From NCBI GenBank assembly GCA_016195115.1, contig JACQAI010000034.1, positions 1 through 8,208 of the forward strand: DNA of 8,208 nt, read 5' to 3'. Positions 1-5,911 of the stretch are shown here, piece by piece. How positions within the stretch are numbered: the stretch's first letter is position 1; the number at the start of each line of letters is the position of its first letter. The position numbers and the translations under genes were made by a program. The notes beneath the pieces were generated by a model. The model was given only the letters and a program-made list of their open reading frames with translations. It was not told the DNA's origin and did no database searches. This DNA comes from Pseudomonadota bacterium. Lineage in GTDB: Bacteria; Pseudomonadota; Alphaproteobacteria; Elsterales; Elsteraceae.

Positions 1-463
1 GCGGTGCCGCCCTGCGGCCACCACCACACCACCTTGTGGCCGCGATAGAGCAGGCCCTTGCGGAACAGCTCGGACAGCGCCCACCACACCGACTCGATGT
101 AGGCGCGGTGGTAGGTGACGTAGGCGTGCTCGAGGTCGACCCAGAAGCCGATCCGCTTGGTCTGGTCTTCCCATTCCTTGGTGTAGCGGAACACCGAGTC
201 GCGGCACTGGCGGGCGAATTTATCGATCCCGTACGCTTCGATGGCCGCCTTGCCGTGGATGCCGAGCGTCTTTTCAACTTCGACTTCGACAGGCAACCCG
301 TGGGTGTCCCAGCCGCCGCGCCGCGCCACCTTGAAGCCGCGCATCGAGCGATAGCGCAGCACCATGTCCTTGACCACGCGGGTCAGCACGTGGCCGTTGT
401 GCGGCGTGCCGTTGGCGGTCGGCGGCCCCTCGTAGAACCGCCGAAGAGGGGCTGGTCGGTCAT
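1..463 (-). CDS. ileS: Isoleucine--tRNA ligase, N-terminal part (runs off left edge; damaged 5' end)
   Basis: Class I aminoacyl-tRNA synthetase that charges tRNA-Ile in the cytoplasm. Translating the minus strand from position 437 down to 1 gives about 145 residues typical of IleS. These include [10 protein letters not shown], the HIGH-type ATP-binding motif as [20 protein letters not shown], and [10 protein letters not shown] followed by YIESVWWAL. The [10 protein letters not shown] and [11 protein letters not shown] style fits the eukaryote-like IleS2 type better than the common bacterial type. The only good start is ATG at 463, which reads MTDQPLF and then leaves the IleS frame at about 440. 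The frame carrying RFYEGPP has no ATG, GTG or TTG between its upstream stop (519-521) and the HIGH motif. The 35-45 residues usually found before the FYEGPP strand are also absent. A small deletion with a frame change, or an assembly error, explains this best. Identity as ileS is secure; intactness is not. Confidence 0.85.
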
Positions 464-517
464 GGCGGCGGTGGGCGGAATGCCGAAGATATCTGGGGTT
501 CAGCGGGCGGCCCGCAC

Positions 518-544
518 CCTATACGCCCGGCTGCGCGGGCTCAA
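518..544 (-). promoter_or_regulatory. Possible sigma-70 promoter for ileS
   Basis: On the minus strand TTGAGC (539-544) lies 15 bp from TATAGG (518-523), about 55 bases upstream of the ATG at 463. The spacer is shorter than the ideal 17 bp, so this is a moderate match. Position and direction fit transcription of ileS. I see no clear Shine-Dalgarno sequence before that ATG. Confidence 0.35.
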
Positions 545-566
545 GCGGCCGGCCGCCGCCGCTCGG

Positions 567-596
567 TTGACAGGGTGGCGGCAAACCCCGTACATG
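567..596 (+). promoter_or_regulatory. Sigma-70 promoter of tRNA-Ile
   Basis: A perfect -35 hexamer TTGACA (567-572) is followed after 18 bp by TACATG (591-596), a partial -10 match. Transcription would begin near 603, about 10 bases before the mature tRNA 5' end. That is a normal short leader for RNase P processing. Confidence 0.6.
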
Positions 597-612
597 AGCC
601 GCCCCGGCGCGC

Positions 613-689
<77 letters not shown>

Positions 690-753
690 TCCGCCGCCGC
701 CGTTCCCGTCCAAACCCGGAACATCCCCGGACCCGCCCGCGTTGTTTCAGCGA

Positions 754-817
754 GGATGCGCACCAATCACCCCTCCCCCGCGCGTCAGCGCTGGGGAGGG
801 GTGATTGGTGCGCATCC
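754..817. repeat. Perfect 25-bp inverted repeat (long hairpin)
   Basis: The left arm (754-778, beginning GGATGCGCACCAATC) is exactly complementary to the right arm (793-817, ending GATTGGTGCGCATCC). The 14-base centre contains a further GCGC (780-783)/GCGC (788-791) pairing around GTCA, with one C/T mismatch between the two stems. The result is a 64-nt, nearly fully paired hairpin between the end of tRNA-Ile and the end of the convergent small gene. No T-run follows on either strand, so a classical intrinsic terminator is not shown. It could be a dispersed palindromic intergenic repeat, a MITE-like remnant, or a two-way transcription barrier. No target-site duplication is evident in the flanks. 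Confidence 0.9.
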
Positions 818-889
818 GCAGTGGCGAAGCGGTGGAGCCGAAGTCGCTTTTGATGGGACGCGCGGGTGCTGCGCGAACCTGCCGCGCGG

Positions 890-1195
890 TCAGGTGCCGG
901 CGATCTTGATCGCCGTGACGATGATGTCCTTGCTGGCGGACTGGTTCTTGACGATGCCGGAGATCTCGACCCGCACCTTGAGGTCGCGGATGTGCGCGGC
1001 GCCGTTCTTCGACGCCAGGCTCTTCAGCTTCTCGAGCAGCGACTGCAGCGCCTTGGCCTTCTCGGCATAGGCCAGGCACTTCTCGGGACCGGCGCTACCG
1101 TTGAGATGCACCTCGACCACGGTGTCGCCGGTCGACGAGATCCGGTCCTTGATGTCGTCGATCTCGCCGTCGACCGTGCGGACGACTTCCGCCAT
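890..1195 (-). CDS. Hypothetical protein, 101 aa
   Basis: I do not recognise this protein. It starts MAEVVRTVDGEIDDIKDRIS and ends at TGA 890-892. ATG at 1195 is chosen because GGAGG lies 4 bases upstream and because the frame above it is Arg/Pro-rich and non-protein-like. It is a small soluble protein with no signal peptide or membrane segment. An acidic N-terminal stretch is followed by a strand-like segment (DTVVEVHLNG). Next comes a long charged helix (about residues 57-81: CLAYAEKAKALQSLLEKLKS) that could form a coiled coil. Two strand-like segments, LKVRVEISGI and KDIIVTAIKI, close the protein. One cysteine is present. It has its own AT-richer upstream region and a possible coupled leader ORF. 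Codon use and the ribosome binding site support it being real; function is unknown. Confidence 0.7.
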   Translation of the reverse strand: MAEVVRTVDGEIDDIKDRISSTGDTVVEVHLNGSAGPEKCLAYAEKAKALQSLLEKLKSLASKNGAAHIRDLKVRVEISGIVKNQSASKDIIVTAIKIAGT

Positions 1196-1293
1196 CAGGC
1201 CTCCGCGCGGCCGGACCTGGCGGCGCGGTCGCGGCGCCGCAGGCGCCCGACGACGGCCACCAGGTCGTGTCTGGTTACGCGGATCGCTGTCAT
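1195..1293 (-). CDS. Possible 32-aa leader ORF coupled to the hypothetical gene
   Basis: A short minus-strand ORF runs from ATG at 1293 (MTAIRVTRHDLVAVVGR...) to a TGA that shares one base with the ATG of the 101-aa gene (TGATG at 1193-1197). That arrangement is typical of translational coupling. The product is Arg-rich, unrecognised, and preceded by only a weak ribosome binding site. It also carries the GGAGG of the downstream gene inside its last codons. In such GC-rich DNA, a chance ORF of this size is common, so it is listed as tentative. Confidence 0.2.
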   Translation of the reverse strand: MTAIRVTRHDLVAVVGRLRRRDRAARSGRAEA

Positions 1294-1536
1294 CCCGTCG
1301 TCTCGGTCGTGCGCCGGTGCAACAATGCCAGAACTCTCCGCAGAAATCGTGAATATATCGGTAACCAAAGTCAAACTGGCTAAAATTTCTATTGTATCCC
1401 GCCAAGCATTGGCAGTGCGTTGAAAGGCCAGTCCGCGGTCCCCGATTTGTTCAATCCATCCCGAGGCTTAGCCTGACGGGTCTTGCGCCGCGCCGCAAGC
1501 CGTTCGACCACCCAGGTGGCGCCTTTGTGGGCGCTC
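1200..1536. other. Non-coding stretch with an AT-richer pocket
   Basis: No convincing gene is seen here apart from the tentative leader ORF at 1195-1293. Positions about 1335-1412 are clearly richer in A and T than the surroundings and probably hold the promoter of the small minus-strand gene. I could not match a -35/-10 pair with proper spacing. The left part (1440-1536) is the 3' flank of the amidohydrolase gene. It has a 6-bp hairpin, CTTGCG/CGCAAG (near 1482-1499), without a T-run. Confidence 0.5.
1401..1413. promoter_or_regulatory. Possible operator: GCCAA-N3-TTGGC dyad
   Basis: A symmetrical 13-bp site, GCCAAGCATTGGC, has perfect 5-bp arms around GCA. It lies at the edge of the AT-richer pocket upstream of the small minus-strand gene, where a dimeric regulator could bind. 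No regulator gene is adjacent, and arms this short can arise by chance. Confidence 0.25.
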
Positions 1537-3045
1537 TCAGGCGGCGCCACGGGTCAGCCCGGCGTAGTGGCGGCGGAGCTGCGCCTGGAGCTCGGGCACA
1601 AGCTCGGCGAGGGCGGGGTCCGCGGGCTCGCGCGAGGCCGCCGCGGTGGCGCGGACCTGCGCCTCGGCCTGCGCTCGGTCGACGGACTGCAGCGCACCGT
1701 CGCGGTAGAGCACGACCCCGTCGACCATGGTGAGGCGGACGTCGCGCCCGGTGGCGCGCGCCAGCACGGCGTCGAGCAGTGGCACGCTCGGGTCGACGTA
1801 GGGCTGCTGCAGCCGGCCGAGCGACAGCGCCACCAGGTCGGCGCGCGCGCCGCCCTGGAGCTGGCCGATCAGGAAGTCGAGCTGGGCGGCGATCGCGCCG
1901 TTGACCGTCAGCATGGCGAGCAGGTCGGCGGTGGTCGGCCGGTCCTCGACGTCCCAGCGATTGCTGCGCGCCAGCGCGGCCGCCAGCTTGAGCTCGCCCA
2001 GAATGTCCTCGTCGCCGGCCAGCGCCGAGTTGTCGGTGCCGATGGCGACGCGCAGGCCCTGGCGCAGGAAGTCGCCGAGCGGCGCGATGCCGTTGCGCAG
2101 CCGCAAGTTGGATCCGGCGTTGCGCACCACGGTGGCGCCGCGCTCGGCGGCGATCTCGATGTCGGTCGGCGTCATCCAGACGCCGTGCGCGATCGACACG
2201 CGCCGCGAAAGGGCCCCCAGACGATCAAGGTGCCGCATCGTGCCGCCCGGGAACAGCCGCTCGCAGGCCGCACTCTGGGCGCGGCTCTCGAGCGCATGCA
2301 GATGCAGGCCGATGCCCTTCTTCTCGGCATCGCGCGCCAGCCCGGCGAGCATCTCGTCGGTCGCCCACTGCGGTCCGGCGGGGCCGTAGCAGAACGAGAT
2401 CCGCGGGTGGCCGCCATAGTCGGCGAGCAGCCGGTCCATCAGCCCGATGGTCGCCGCCAGGTCGCCGGCGTAGGGCGGCGGCATGGGCGTGCTCAAGGCC
2501 TGGCCGAGCTCGGGCGACAAGCCCGCGAGGAAGCCGGCGGCGTCCTCCTCCGGATAGACGACCAGGCCGCGATCCTGCGCGCCGACGCACATCACGACGC
2601 GCAGCCCGGCCTCGTCGTAGCCGCGCAGCGCGGCGCGCAGCTCGCCCTCGTAGTTGCCCGAACCGTAGCTCGTGTTGGCGTGGATCGCCGTGGTCACGCC
2701 GTTGGCCAGCATGTTGCACGCGGCGAGCAGCGCCAGCGGGTAGGGGTCGGGCGGGCCGCGCCGGCGCCGCACCGCGATCCAGGCCTCGAGCACGTCGTCG
2801 GCGAAACCCAGCTGCAGGGTGTCGAGCGCGCGGCCGTGCTGGTGGGCGTTGACGAAGCCGGGCATCAGCAGGCAGTCCTCGAGCCGCTCGACGTCGGCTT
2901 CGGGCGCGCGCTGCACGAGCTCGGTCAAGAGGTCGACCGCGACGATGCGGCCGTCCTCGATCAACACCGCCTGGTCGGGCAGCAGCAGCTCGGGGTCGGG
3001 TCCGGTCAGCACGTAGTCGGCGGCCAGAATGATCGCAGCGCTCAA
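1537..3045 (-). CDS. Metal-dependent amidohydrolase (TRZ/ATZ, MTA/SAH deaminase-like)
   Basis: Cytoplasmic hydrolase of the amidohydrolase superfamily, 502 aa. Members of this branch deaminate or dechlorinate purines, triazines or S-adenosylhomocysteine-type substrates on one divalent metal. The expected ligands are visible: NAHQHG (H68, H70), LHLHALES (H248, H250, E253), the third-site His in SIAHGVW (H287) and Asp in GTDNSALAGD (D338). The N-terminal strand DGRIVAV and the C-terminal segment with DLVALSLG and VRLTMVDGVVLYRDG form the usual small beta-sandwich. Length is near or slightly above the family norm. The start is a TTG (3043-3045) with GGAGGGG upstream; no in-frame ATG precedes the conserved N-terminal strand. 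The gene is transcribed away from the fetAB-like operon, with 96 bp between them. Family assignment is firm; the substrate cannot be read from the sequence. Confidence 0.88.
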   Translation of the reverse strand: MSAAIILAADYVLTGPDPELLLPDQAVLIEDGRIVAVDLLTELVQRAPEADVERLEDCLLMPGFVNAHQHGRALDTLQLGFADDVLEAWIAVRRRRGPPDPYPLALLAACNMLANGVTTAIHANTSYGSGNYEGELRAALRGYDEAGLRVVMCVGAQDRGLVVYPEEDAAGFLAGLSPELGQALSTPMPPPYAGDLAATIGLMDRLLADYGGHPRISFCYGPAGPQWATDEMLAGLARDAEKKGIGLHLHALESRAQSAACERLFPGGTMRHLDRLGALSRRVSIAHGVWMTPTDIEIAAERGATVVRNAGSNLRLRNGIAPLGDFLRQGLRVAIGTDNSALAGDEDILGELKLAAALARSNRWDVEDRPTTADLLAMLTVNGAIAAQLDFLIGQLQGGARADLVALSLGRLQQPYVDPSVPLLDAVLARATGRDVRLTMVDGVVLYRDGALQSVDRAQAEAQVRATAAASREPADPALAELVPELQAQLRRHYAGLTRGAA

Positions 3046-3141
3046 ACCCCGCCCCTCCCGCGCCGGCGTCGGCTCCGATGCGCCAGTTGCCCGCGCCCGC
3101 AGCTTAGAGCATGTCTAGTCAGCGTCGAACAGGGTGACACG

Positions 3142-3738
3142 ATGTTGGTCGTCGAGCGGCTGCAACGGCTCGGCTTCGGACCGTTCGAGCTGACGCTGGC
3201 GCCGGGCGAGTGCGTCGGCATCGCCGGTCCATCGGGTGCCGGCAAGAGCGTGTTTCTGCGCATGATCGCCGATCTCGATCCGCACGACGGGACGGCGCGG
3301 CTGGCCGACGCGGCGCGCGAGGCGATGCCGGCGCCGGCGTGGCGGCGCCTGGTCACCTATCTGCCGGCCGAGTCCGGCTGGTGGGCGGAAACCGTGGGCG
3401 CGCACATGACCGATTCGGTACGCGCCCGCGCGCTGCTGCCCGCGCTGCTGCTGCCGGACGACGTCCTGAGCTGGCCGGTGACGCGGCTGTCGACGGGCGA
3501 GCGCCAGCGGCTGGCGCTGATCCGCGCGCTGATCCAGGAGCCGCGCGTGCTGCTGCTCGACGAGCCGACCTCGGCGCTCGATCCCGCCGCCACCGCGGCG
3601 GTCGAGACGCTGCTCCGCCAGGCGCTGGCGCGCGGCACCAGCCTCATCCTGGTCAGCCACGATGCGCACCAGACCGCGCGGCTCGGTCGACGTCAGCTCG
3701 CCATGGCGGCGGGGCAGCTTCATGCGGTCGCGCCATGA
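3142..3738 (+). CDS. fetA: FetA-like ABC transporter ATP-binding protein
   Basis: ATPase subunit, 198 aa, expected to work with the permease encoded immediately downstream. In E. coli FetA and FetB form an exporter linked to iron homeostasis and peroxide resistance. Seen here: Walker A GPSGAGKS (residues 29-36), signature LSTGERQR (116-123), Walker B VLLLDEPTSALD (136-147) and the switch His in SHD (H173). The protein is shorter than E. coli FetA (about 225 aa), mainly around the helical region. The Q-loop glutamine appears replaced, as the segment reads YLPAESGWW. ATG 3142 follows AGGGTG and directly precedes the first conserved strand. The stop overlaps the next start as ATGA (3735-3738), which implies translational coupling. 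The assignment rests on the partner being clearly FetB-like, because the ATPase alone is a generic ABC cassette. Iron as substrate is inferred. Confidence 0.85.
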   Translation: MLVVERLQRLGFGPFELTLAPGECVGIAGPSGAGKSVFLRMIADLDPHDGTARLADAAREAMPAPAWRRLVTYLPAESGWWAETVGAHMTDSVRARALLPALLLPDDVLSWPVTRLSTGERQRLALIRALIQEPRVLLLDEPTSALDPAATAAVETLLRQALARGTSLILVSHDAHQTARLGRRQLAMAAGQLHAVAP

Positions 3739-4532
3739 CGGCGATCTCGCTCGGCTACGGCGAACTCGCGCTGGCCTCGCTGCTGCTCTGGCTCAACGGC
3801 GCGCTGTCGCTCGGGCTCGGTCTCGGGCTCGAGCGCCAGATGCTGGTCGCGGGCGTCCGCATGGTCGTGCAGCTGCTGCTGATCGGCTTGATCCTCAGAG
3901 CCTTGTTCGCGGTGAGCTCGCCGGTGCTGACCGGGCTCGCGGTGCTGGTCATGATCGCGATCGCGGCCAGCGAGGTGTACGCCCGCCAGGACCGCCGCGT
4001 TGCCGGATTGTCGGGCTTCTGTGTCGGCGCCGTGCCCCTGATGGCGGCGACCGTCTCGGTGACCTTGCTGGCGCTGCTGATCGAGGTCGGCCCCGACCCC
4101 TGGTACGACCCGCGCTATACCATCCCGCTCGCCGGCATGATCCTGGGCAGCGTCATGAACGGCGTCAGCCTCGGGCTGAGCGGGCTGCTCGCCGACGCCG
4201 CGCGCGAGCGCGCCGCGATCGAGGCGCAGCTCGCGCTGGGCGCGCCGCGGTTCGTCGCGCTGCGGCCGTTTCTGCGCCAGGCGCTGCGCAACGCCTGGAT
4301 CCCGCTGATCAACCAGATGTCGGCGGCCGGCGTCGTCACCCTGCCGGGCATGATGACCGGCCAGATCCTCGCCGGCATGGATCCGGTCGAGGCGGTCAAG
4401 TACCAGATCCTGATCATGTTCCTGCTCGCCGGCGGCACCGGGCTGGGGGCGCTCGGCGCGGTCTACGGCGCGGCCTGGCGGCTGACCGACGAGCGCCACC
4501 GGCTCCGGCTCGACCGCATCAACGCGGGTTAG
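3735..4532 (+). CDS. fetB: FetB-like ABC transporter permease (UPF0014)
   Basis: Inner-membrane subunit of the FetAB-type transporter, 265 aa (E. coli FetB is about 259). About seven hydrophobic segments can be seen, near residues 8-30, 37-58, 63-80, 94-117, 130-152, 188-212 and 222-247. Conserved family stretches include QLLLIGLILR, IPLAGMILGSVMNGVSLGLS and VVTLPGMMTGQILAGMDP. The loop EAQLALGAPR (163-172) resembles the EAA loop that contacts the ATPase. The start ATG overlaps the fetA stop codon, so the two are surely co-translated. The gene ends at TAG 4530-4532, which interlocks with the TAA of the convergent MFS gene. The likely role is metal export or metal homeostasis at the inner membrane, by homology. 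The substrate in this organism is not shown. Confidence 0.9.
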   Translation: MTAISLGYGELALASLLLWLNGALSLGLGLGLERQMLVAGVRMVVQLLLIGLILRALFAVSSPVLTGLAVLVMIAIAASEVYARQDRRVAGLSGFCVGAVPLMAATVSVTLLALLIEVGPDPWYDPRYTIPLAGMILGSVMNGVSLGLSGLLADAARERAAIEAQLALGAPRFVALRPFLRQALRNAWIPLINQMSAAGVVTLPGMMTGQILAGMDPVEAVKYQILIMFLLAGGTGLGALGAVYGAAWRLTDERHRLRLDRINAG

Positions 4533-5785
4533 CCCGGCGTCTCCAACGCCGCGGCGATGCGCTCGCGGCGCAGCCGCGCCCACAGCCAGAACCCGGCGCA
4601 CAGCAGCGCGCCGCAGGCGACCGGCAGGCGCAGCCCGAACTGCGCCGACAGCGAGCCCATGATCAGCGCGCCGAGCGCCGGCCCGCCGCGAAAGATCATG
4701 CCGTAGAGGCTCATGACGCGGCCGCGCATCGTGCCGTCGACCGCGTTCTGCACCAGGGTCTGGCCGCCGATGCCGTTGATCACGAGGGAGAAACCCGCGA
4801 CGAACAGGCAGGGCAGCGCGATCCAGAACGAGGTCGTCGCGGTGAAGGCGAGCAGCGCCAGCGACATCAGGAGGAGGTTGGCGATCACCACCCGGGTCAG
4901 GCCCGCGGGCGCACCGCGGCTGGCCATCAGGAGGCCGCCGACCATGGCGCCCAATCCCGTGGTCGCAGTCAGCCACGCCAGCGCCTCGGCGCCGCGGCCG
5001 AACACGGCATCGGCGAAACCGGGCAGCAGCTCGATATACGCGCGCGAGCCGATCGAGGTCGCGGTCAGCAGCACGATCATCGGGCCGATGCCCGGATGCC
5101 GCACCGCGTAGACGTAGCCGTCGAGCGATTCCTGCAGGAAATTGCGTCGCCCCGACAGCTGGCTCTCCGATCCGACCAGCCGGACGCGCTGCAGCGCGAC
5201 CATGAAGGCGACGTAGCTCGCGGCGTTGACCGCGAAGGCGAGCGCGATGCTGCCGTGCGCGATCACCACGCCGGCGACCGCCGGGCCGAGGAAGCGTGCG
5301 GCATTGAAGATCGTCGAGTTGAGCGCCACCGCGGCGGCCAGGTTGGGCCGCTCGACCAGGTTCGGAATCAAGGCCAGCCGCGCCGGCTGATTGATCGCGT
5401 TGACGATCCCCATCATGAGCGACAGCGCCAGCAGCCAGCCGATCGTCATGACGTCGGCGTAGGTCATGACCGCCAGCGCGGTCGCCTGGGCCATGGCGAA
5501 GCATTGGGTCGTCTTGATGACGGTAAGGCGGTTGTGACGATCGGCCAGCGTGCCGGCGAACGGGCTCAGGATCACGGTTGGGAACAGGTCGGCGAACGCC
5601 ACCAGGCCGAGCCAGGTGCCGGACCGGGTGAGCTGCCAGGCCAGCCAGCCGACCGCGATGCGCTGCAGCCACGTGCCGCACAGCGACACGAAATTGCCGC
5701 CGGCGTAGATCCGGTAGTTTCGGCTGCTCAGCGCCCGCGTGATGTTGCGATAGCCGTGGCGCGCAGCGGGCGAGCCGCCTGGCAT
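4529..5785 (-). CDS. MFS transporter (EntS/MFS_3-like exporter)
   Basis: Inner-membrane secondary transporter of 418 aa with the twelve-segment plan of the major facilitator superfamily. The first-half motif GTLADRHNRLTV (78-89) is the motif A type loop between segments 2 and 3. NAARFLGPAVAG (161-172) and RGRVMSLYGM (354-363) are typical of the MFS_3 branch that includes the enterobactin exporter EntS and uncharacterised drug-efflux relatives. The N-terminus (RALSSRNYRIYAGGNFVSLCGTWLQRIAVGWL) also matches that branch. ATG 5785 is the start that gives this conserved N-terminus; the ribosome binding site is weak (GAGA). The last base of the stop lies inside the fetB stop codon, giving tail-to-tail contact with no terminator space. 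A siderophore or drug substrate is possible from the family, but nothing nearby encodes siderophore synthesis. Confidence 0.88.
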   Translation of the reverse strand: MPGGSPAARHGYRNITRALSSRNYRIYAGGNFVSLCGTWLQRIAVGWLAWQLTRSGTWLGLVAFADLFPTVILSPFAGTLADRHNRLTVIKTTQCFAMAQATALAVMTYADVMTIGWLLALSLMMGIVNAINQPARLALIPNLVERPNLAAAVALNSTIFNAARFLGPAVAGVVIAHGSIALAFAVNAASYVAFMVALQRVRLVGSESQLSGRRNFLQESLDGYVYAVRHPGIGPMIVLLTATSIGSRAYIELLPGFADAVFGRGAEALAWLTATTGLGAMVGGLLMASRGAPAGLTRVVIANLLLMSLALLAFTATTSFWIALPCLFVAGFSLVINGIGGQTLVQNAVDGTMRGRVMSLYGMIFRGGPALGALIMGSLSAQFGLRLPVACGALLCAGFWLWARLRRERIAAALETPG

Positions 5786-5854
5786 CTGGGATCTCGCTTT
5801 TTCCGTTGCTCGGCGAAAATTTCACGGGAGGGCGCCGGCGCGCAAGCATCCTCG

Positions 5855-5884
5855 GTGACAGACCGCGGTGAGTCGCGCTACACG
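5855..5884 (+). promoter_or_regulatory. Possible sigma-70 promoter of the SDR gene
   Basis: GTGACA (5855-5860) and TACACG (5879-5884) are separated by 18 bp. They sit 28 bases upstream of the SDR start, with AAGGGA as ribosome binding site between. Both hexamers are imperfect. The 126-bp gap between the divergent MFS and SDR genes must carry promoters for both. Confidence 0.3.
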
Positions 5885-5911
5885 AAGGGTCAAACCAAGG
5901 GAACCCTCACC

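Noticed and set aside
1196..1405. N-terminal extension of the 101-aa protein to a start at 1405
   Set aside because: The extension contains no protein-like pattern (Arg/Pro/Asp-rich middle) and lies in the AT-richer probable promoter region. The GGAGG just before ATG 1195 marks a better start.
1409..1424. Sigma-54-like promoter TTGGCA-N5-TTGA on the plus strand
   Set aside because: The -12 GC is missing and no plus-strand gene lies downstream; only the antisense of the amidohydrolase does.
1516..1550. GTGGCGCC/GGCGCCAC inverted repeat over the amidohydrolase stop codon as terminator
   Set aside because: The 19-base loop, lack of a T-run and overlap with the coding end make it a weak terminator. 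Such 8-bp GC repeats are common in this composition.
1483..3141. Very long open frame on the plus strand, antisense to the amidohydrolase and in frame with fetA
   Set aside because: Its translation is low-complexity Arg/Gly/Ala/His-rich, and the opposite strand carries a clear enzyme with all metal ligands. Long antisense frames are expected at this GC content. FetA begins at 3142 with its own ribosome binding site.
3046..3141. Divergent promoters between the amidohydrolase and fetA genes
   Set aside because: TTGCCC at 3087-3092 has no acceptable -10 partner at proper spacing, and no clear pair was seen on the minus strand. Promoters must exist here but cannot be placed by eye.
3662..5911. 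Long plus-strand open frame running through fetB and the MFS gene into the SDR gene
   Set aside because: Before 5912 it is an Arg-rich shadow of fetB (wrong frame) and of the MFS gene (antisense). Only the part from ATG 5912 resembles a protein family.
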